From contig CAZECR010000002.1 in the NCBI GenBank assembly GCA_964510495.1, forward strand, positions 16,302 to 80,301: a stretch of 64,000 nt of DNA, read 5' to 3'. The notes beneath the pieces are model-generated. The model ran no database searches. It worked only from the letters and a program-made list of their open reading frames with translations, and was not told the origin of the DNA. This DNA is from CAZECR01 sp964510495 (GTDB lineage Bacteria; Patescibacteriota; Patescibacteriia; Magasanikbacterales; GWA2-37-8). The position numbers were made by a program, and so were the translations under genes. This document shows, piece after piece, positions 60,091 to 64,000 of the stretch; the stretch's first letter is position 1; each line of letters begins with the position of its first letter.

Positions 60091-60701
60091 TTAGGATAAA
60101 CTTACAAACATTTTTTCTTCGTCCTTACCGCGGTAAGGACCTTGTTTAATATTAATAAATTGCGTATCTTCCAAAAAAATTATTTCGTGTCCTGAATTGA
60201 GAACGATACTGTCCCCTGCCCCCATTTTAATTTCAGCAATTTTTATAATTTTCTGCTGTATTTCGTCGTTATAATATAAATAAATTAAGATACTTCCGGT
60301 GAGTACGTATAAAAACTCCTGCACCTCAAGTCTTTCAAATGCCGGAAGCGGTTTATGGAAATGCGCTGGAGCACATTCACCTTTTAAGCGATTTTGTAAA
60401 CCTGCCTGAAAAGNNNNNNNNNNNNNNNNNNNNNNNNNNNNNNNNNNNNNNNNNNNNNNNNNNNNNNNNNNNNNNNNNNNNNNNNNNNNNNNNNNNNNNN
60501 NNNNNNNNNNNNNAAATGCGCTGGAGCACATTCACCTTTTAAGCGATTTTGTAAACCTGCCTGAAAAGGGAAAGCCTCTGGAGTATAGAAATAGTATTTC
60601 TCTCCTGATTCATTAAATTTTTTTATCTGCTCTGCTTTTAGCACTACGGCGCAAAGCTTTTCCTGAAACACTATATTTTCTGTGTATGTATGCTTATTCA
60701 T
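60091..60701 (-). CDS. Cupin protein split by an artefactual N gap
   Basis: Reading through the assembly gap gives one protein. Removing the 100 N and one of the two identical 55 bp flanks leaves 456 bp, exactly 152 codons, with the N-terminal part MNKHTYTENIVFQEKLCAVV joining in frame to PAHFHKPLPAFERLEVQEF and the cupin GHEIIFLEDTQFINIKQGPYRG. The first cupin motif has HFHK and a later Glu, and GHEI supplies another His. It may tailor the Gmd product or bind a sugar. A separate WxcM-like cupin is at 39366-39788; the two are only distantly alike. Confidence 0.72.
60359..60568. repeat. 55 bp exact repeat flanking the N gap
   Basis: Bases 60359-60413 and 60514-60568 are identical, with exactly 100 N between. 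This is the mark of a scaffold join where the contigs already overlap, not of a biological repeat. Confidence 0.9.
60414..60513. other. Assembly gap of 100 N
   Basis: One hundred unknown bases, a standard pad length. The identical flanks show the real gap is zero or negative. Confidence 0.97.
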
Positions 60702-60709
60702 AAAATCTT

Positions 60710-61618
60710 TTACAATATACTATGTTGCTGCGTTAACCACCACGCGACAGTCTTGCGCACACCCTCATGCAAGCTCGTTGCTGGGTAATAACCAACGTCT
60801 AAAGCCGCCTGATGACTATTTAATACATTATATGACACCTCACTCTCATTTTCATAAGGGTAAACAATTTCTTGGCTATCAAGACCGAGAGCCTGTTTAA
60901 TATTTTCGGCAACAGTAGCCAGGCTGACAGCTTCATTACTTCCGATATTGATAATTGACGGGTAGTTAGAAACGCCCCCTGCAAGAAGCAGGCCGTTCAC
61001 AGCATCATCAATATAAACAAAGTCGCGCAGTGTTTCTCTGTTACCTAAAACGGTAAGGGGGAATTGTTTATTGAGACACTTGCGTATAAATGTTGGAACA
61101 AAACGATGTGAAACATCTCCCGGTCCGTAGACATTTGCTACGCGCGCCACAACAACTTGCACACCTTTACGCTTGGCATACTCACAACTTATTTGCTCAG
61201 CTGCTTGTTTGGATAATCCAAACGCACTCAGAGCTTGCCCAGGAATTATTTCGTTTTCAGAGAACGGCGACCAACCACTTCCAGTACGCAAAGGGTAGAC
61301 ATGACTACTGCTAGCAACGATAATCTTTGCTTTACTCGATTGAGCAAAATCTAAAATCTTTGCAGACATAGTACGGTTATTTTGTACTAACTGCTCTGAA
61401 TCAACCGTATCGGTAGCACCAGGCGACACAGCAGCCAGATGATAGATATAATCAGGGTGCTCAAGGACCGATTCAGTGAGCGTACTTTTGAGCAAATCTA
61501 CCGAACATACTTCTACCTCAGCACCGCATGCCCGAAGCCTGGTGACTAGATGTGGTCCAATGAATCCAGTGCCGCCTGAAATAAAAACTTTTTTATTTTT
61601 AAAAATATTTTCTAGCAT
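60710..61618 (-). CDS. NAD-dependent epimerase/dehydratase-like SDR with Tyr-to-Phe change
   Basis: The 302-residue SDR has FISGGTGFIGPHLV, YHLAAVSPGATD, ASSSHVYPL, VANVYGPGDVSHRFVPTFI and NIGSNEAVSLATVAENI, typical of nucleotide-sugar epimerases and reductases. The active-site motif reads AFGLSK: Phe133 stands where catalytic Tyr is expected, four residues before Lys137; the codon is TTT on the coding strand. The enzyme may still bind a sugar nucleotide or use a different base. It is near Gmd and may act on the same keto sugar. Confidence 0.8.
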   Translation of the reverse strand: MLENIFKNKKVFISGGTGFIGPHLVTRLRACGAEVEVCSVDLLKSTLTESVLEHPDYIYHLAAVSPGATDTVDSEQLVQNNRTMSAKILDFAQSSKAKIIVASSSHVYPLRTGSGWSPFSENEIIPGQALSAFGLSKQAAEQISCEYAKRKGVQVVVARVANVYGPGDVSHRFVPTFIRKCLNKQFPLTVLGNRETLRDFVYIDDAVNGLLLAGGVSNYPSIINIGSNEAVSLATVAENIKQALGLDSQEIVYPYENESEVSYNVLNSHQAALDVGYYPATSLHEGVRKTVAWWLTQQHSIL

Positions 61619-61626
61619 ATCTCTTT

Positions 61627-62844
61627 CTATTGACGCACAACTGCCGCGATGGCAGTTTTCACAGTGCGATCTGAAACTTCACGGGAGAAAAAATGCTTAC
61701 TTTTTTCCAGTGCAGCAGAAGAGATTACGCGTCTTTTTTCAACATCTAAAAGCCCCCCTAATTGCGCGACGAATTCATCGGCCGTTTCTGCAGCTAAGAT
61801 TTCTTTTTCGGTTTCAAAAGGATAATCACCGAGGCCTCTTGTTGAAGTGATAGTTGGAAAGCCGCGTGTTAGCGGTTCAAATATTTTTTGTTGCATACCC
61901 GTTCCAAACAAAGATGGGATCAATGCTATGTCCATATCTGCCAGAAAAGAATCGAGGTTTTCGACAAAGCCAACATATGATATGCCCTGCTTACTACATT
62001 TTTGCTCTAAATCTTCTGGTAATTTTCCACCAGTTATAAAAAAACGAAATTTATTTTGATACAGTTTTTGGACACGAGGAACAATTTCGTTAATAATAAA
62101 AGCAGCAGCTCCTAAGTTATGCTTAATATGGTAACTGCTACCTAAAAAAAATACATTAAGAACTGAGCGATCACGTATATCCTTATTTTTTCCCAAAAGA
62201 TGATACAGGGCTCGAAGCGGTAAAAGTGCGATTTTCTTTGCACCAAGGCGTTCATACATTCTTTTTTCATCAGGAGCGATAGCAAAAAAATAATCACTGC
62301 GTTTTATGGAAATAATGTCAGTAATAGTTTTTAAACCGGCACGAATATAGTTTTTCAACGTTCTGCCCTCCTCCTCTAAAATATTTTTTGGGTCATAAAT
62401 GAGTGAGTGAGTTATAATTTTACTACCATGCCGGCGTGCCAGCCGGTATAACGGCAACATAAATGTATAATCAAACCAAACAATATCTGGTTTCCAGGCT
62501 TGAAGCACCTCTTCCATTCGTTCACACATGCTAGGATCAGCGTACTCATACACCGAACCATCCCAATAGGATGGATGGATCAGTCTTTTAAAATAATAAA
62601 AAAAATTTTGAAATAAGTTTCTGGGCTCATTATACCTATACGGTACAACGTGAAAAGGCACCTCGTGCACCTTAGAAAAAGCTTCAATATTTTCTTTGCT
62701 CTGAAAAGAAAAAATCTTTCCCAACACCTGCACGTCAAAACCAAGCCTTTTTAGCTGCAAAATTCCTTCGATTCGGTCTTGCTCACACGCGCCATGAGTC
62801 GGAATAAGAACATTCGGAGTAACAATTAATATCTTTTTGTTCAT
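61627..62844 (-). CDS. GT4-like glycosyltransferase
   Basis: The 405-residue GT-B protein has a first half with IVTPNVLIPTHGACEQDRIEGILQLKRLGFDVQVL and KPDIVWFDYTFMLPLYRLARRHGSKIITHSLIYD. The second half has LNVFFLGSSYHIKHN, GISYVGFVENLDSFLADMDIALIPSLFGTGMQQKIFEPLTRGFPTITST, where the GMQQKIFEP motif marks nucleotide-sugar binding. It overlaps the GT2 gene upstream by 4 bp. Donor sugar is unknown. Confidence 0.85.
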   Translation of the reverse strand: MNKKILIVTPNVLIPTHGACEQDRIEGILQLKRLGFDVQVLGKIFSFQSKENIEAFSKVHEVPFHVVPYRYNEPRNLFQNFFYYFKRLIHPSYWDGSVYEYADPSMCERMEEVLQAWKPDIVWFDYTFMLPLYRLARRHGSKIITHSLIYDPKNILEEEGRTLKNYIRAGLKTITDIISIKRSDYFFAIAPDEKRMYERLGAKKIALLPLRALYHLLGKNKDIRDRSVLNVFFLGSSYHIKHNLGAAAFIINEIVPRVQKLYQNKFRFFITGGKLPEDLEQKCSKQGISYVGFVENLDSFLADMDIALIPSLFGTGMQQKIFEPLTRGFPTITSTRGLGDYPFETEKEILAAETADEFVAQLGGLLDVEKRRVISSAALEKSKHFFSREVSDRTVKTAIAAVVRQ

Positions 62845-63545
62845 GAAAACAAGTTAAACTTGATAATCGACCAGATAGCACTAAAACCGTCTTTCCAATT
62901 TATCTTTTTGCCCTCTGCATATGTTCGCCCGTAATAAGAGATGCCGACCTCATAAATACGCAAATGGTGCTTGGCAACCCGCGCGGTCATTTCTGGTTCG
63001 ATATTGAAACGATTTGATGTTAGCTCGGGAAGAATTTTGGCCATCGTTTCTTTGGTAAAAGCCTTGTAACAGACCTCCATGTCAGTCAAATTAAGATTTG
63101 TAAGCATGTTCGAAAGCAGTGTCAAAAACTTGTTACCGAGCGAATGCCAATAAAATAATACGCGATGCGGTCGGTCACCAATAAAACGAGAACCGAAAAC
63201 AACATCAGCCTTGCCTTGCTGCAAGGGACGCAGCAGTTCAGGATATTCGTTAGGATCATATTCTAAATCAGCATCCTGAACAATCAAATACTCTCCAGTC
63301 GCAACTGAAAAGCCTTTACGAATTGCAGCACCTTTACCTTGATTTTTTTCCTGAAAAAGAATTTGATATCCCGGTCGCACCTTAAAACTTTCGAGTAACG
63401 CACGCGTTCCATCAGTTGAAAAATCATCAACAATAACAATTTCTTTTTTAAGCTCACCTAAATCAACCGCCATAACATAGTCGAGTAACTTTTGGATAGT
63501 TCTCACTTCGTTAAACACCGGAATAATAATGCTTAAAGTTTCCAT
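62841..63545 (-). CDS. GT2 family glycosyltransferase, dolichol-phosphate mannose synthase-like
   Basis: The 234-residue protein has LSIIIPVFNEVRTIQKLL, IVIVDDFSTDGT, NQGKGAAIRKGFSVATGEYLIVQDADLEYDPNEYP (the DAD metal site), FGSRF and LTDMEVCYKAF, all typical of DPM1-type enzymes. It lacks the C-terminal membrane segments of ArnC/GtrB. It should load a sugar onto a polyprenyl phosphate for the GT-C proteins nearby. It has its own promoter at 63580-63608. Confidence 0.9.
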   Translation of the reverse strand: METLSIIIPVFNEVRTIQKLLDYVMAVDLGELKKEIVIVDDFSTDGTRALLESFKVRPGYQILFQEKNQGKGAAIRKGFSVATGEYLIVQDADLEYDPNEYPELLRPLQQGKADVVFGSRFIGDRPHRVLFYWHSLGNKFLTLLSNMLTNLNLTDMEVCYKAFTKETMAKILPELTSNRFNIEPEMTARVAKHHLRIYEVGISYYGRTYAEGKKINWKDGFSAIWSIIKFNLFS

Positions 63546-63579
63546 AGATGCTTTATTAAAAGGTTCAATAATTAGACCG

Positions 63580-63608
63580 ATTTTACCATACTTTTCATTC
63601 TATTTCAA
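63580..63608 (-). promoter_or_regulatory. Promoter for the GT2-GT4-SDR-cupin-gmd run
   Basis: Leftward TTGAAA (63608-63603), a 17 bp spacer and TAAAAT (63585-63580), with TGG just before it, overlap the end of the preceding partial gene. Confidence 0.65.
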
Positions 63609-64000
63609 GGCTTTCTTAGCGTCCCACCACGCCCGTACCTGAGCGAGGCCATCAAAACAGGTAATGAGCAACAAGGCGTCAATGGGCGTACGAAAACGGG
63701 CATTTACCCCTAAACCATTAGCAATGGTTGTAAGGGCAAAATAAGCTATAACGATACTCATTAATCCCCACCCCGGGGTTATTTGTCGTTTAAAAATACG
63801 CACGATAAACCCAAAAATACTTAGTAAAAAAATCAGCACCCAGAGCACGCGTATGAGCGCCATGAGCATAATAAAAATAAACCAGGGAGTTTTCCATGAA
63901 GATTTAGCGGCTACAATGGGTCCGTCGATACCAATACTCGACCATACATCGAGAAGGCCATCGTGACTAAAAAACGTAGCTACGCTTACAGCTGCAGTTT
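63600..64000 (-). CDS. GT-C-like membrane protein, N-terminus beyond the window
   Basis: The frame is open from base 64000 to the stop at 63600-63602, so the 5' end lies beyond the window. The visible 132 residues begin TAAVSVATFFSHDGLLDVWS. Hydrophobic stretches follow: PWFIFIMLMALIRVLWVLIF, a second segment, then IVIAYFALTTIANGLG. It ends VNARFRTPIDALLLITCFDG, a motif common at the C-terminus of GT39/ArnT-type enzymes. An internal ATG at 63869 is not the true start. It is probably another polyprenyl-sugar-dependent glycosyltransferase. Confidence 0.65.
   Translation of the reverse strand, partial: TAAVSVATFFSHDGLLDVWSSIGIDGPIVAAKSSWKTPWFIFIMLMALIRVLWVLIFLLSIFGFIVRIFKRQITPGWGLMSIVIAYFALTTIANGLGVNARFRTPIDALLLITCFDGLAQVRAWWDAKKALK

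Noticed and set aside
60414..60513. Real unsequenced DNA or a disrupted cupin gene
   Set aside because: Identical 55 bp flanks and exact frame restoration on collapse show the gap is an artefact.

Overview
The window is a 64 kb bacterial segment given over almost entirely to building and assembling surface glycans. Genes are tightly packed: neighbours are often separated by 1-20 bp or overlap by 4 bp (ATGA). TGA works as a stop codon (for example at the end of the HisH-like gene), so the standard bacterial code fits and the UGA-recoded Gracilibacteria and Absconditabacteria are unlikely. A bifunctional phosphoglucose/phosphomannose isomerase, a plant-like rhamnose epimerase/reductase, many small membrane glycosyltransferases and an assembly gap suggest a metagenome-assembled uncultured genome, perhaps of the Patescibacteria (CPR). 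That placement is inference; the only usual phylogenetic marker here is ribosomal protein L27.

Layout. 1-8095, leftward: four GT2 glycosyltransferases, PGI/PMI, a two-gene rhamnose branch (epimerase/reductase-like protein plus 4,6-dehydratase), an FtsW/RodA protein and a small membrane protein. 8251-8523, rightward: rpmA (L27), with a clear promoter and a bidirectional terminator. 8598-10928, leftward: a 4-epimerase and a UDP-glucose dehydrogenase. 11033-13843, leftward: a small HTH protein with a probable autoregulatory operator, an MsbA-like ABC exporter and a methyltransferase. 13980-36339, leftward: a run of 25 genes with no gap over about 30 bp. It looks like one operon for a heavily modified nonulosonic acid or related aminosugars (PseB, PseC, NeuB/PseI family, two SpsF-type nucleotidyltransferases, two GNATs, WbuX-HisH-HisF amidotransferase, class III aminotransferase, PIG-L deacetylase, WbqC, three methyl/acyl-type transferases, CysQ). 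36613-39788, rightward: sulfate activation to PAPS (CysD, CysN-CysC fusion) and a cupin. 39986-40186, leftward: a DUF2061-type membrane protein. 40436-46563, rightward: five capsule-type genes ending in wecB. 46565-52008, leftward: a GT-C-like membrane protein, a methyltransferase, an AsnB and a GT2. 52177-54083, rightward: a PhyH-like dioxygenase and an atypical oxidoreductase. 54073-64000, leftward: further glycosyltransferases, a second AsnB, Gmd, a cupin split by an artefactual N gap, a dehydratase/epimerase-like SDR, and a membrane protein running off the right edge.

How it fits together. The nucleotide-sugar genes can supply rhamnose, UDP-Gal/GalNAc and UDP-GlcA, ManNAc, GDP-4-keto-6-deoxymannose derivatives and a CMP-nonulosonate. 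The GT2, GT4 and GT-C proteins would assemble them, and the pyruvyl-, methyl-, acyl-, amido- and perhaps sulfo-group genes would decorate the product. CysD/CysN-C (PAPS synthesis) and CysQ (PAP removal) lie in divergent transcription units without CysH, which points to glycan sulfation rather than cysteine synthesis; however, I see no sulfotransferase in the window. No tRNA, rRNA, CRISPR array, prophage or insertion sequence was recognised. The stretches over 300 bp without long genes are limited to 39789-40435, which holds a terminator, hairpins, the DUF2061 gene and two promoters.
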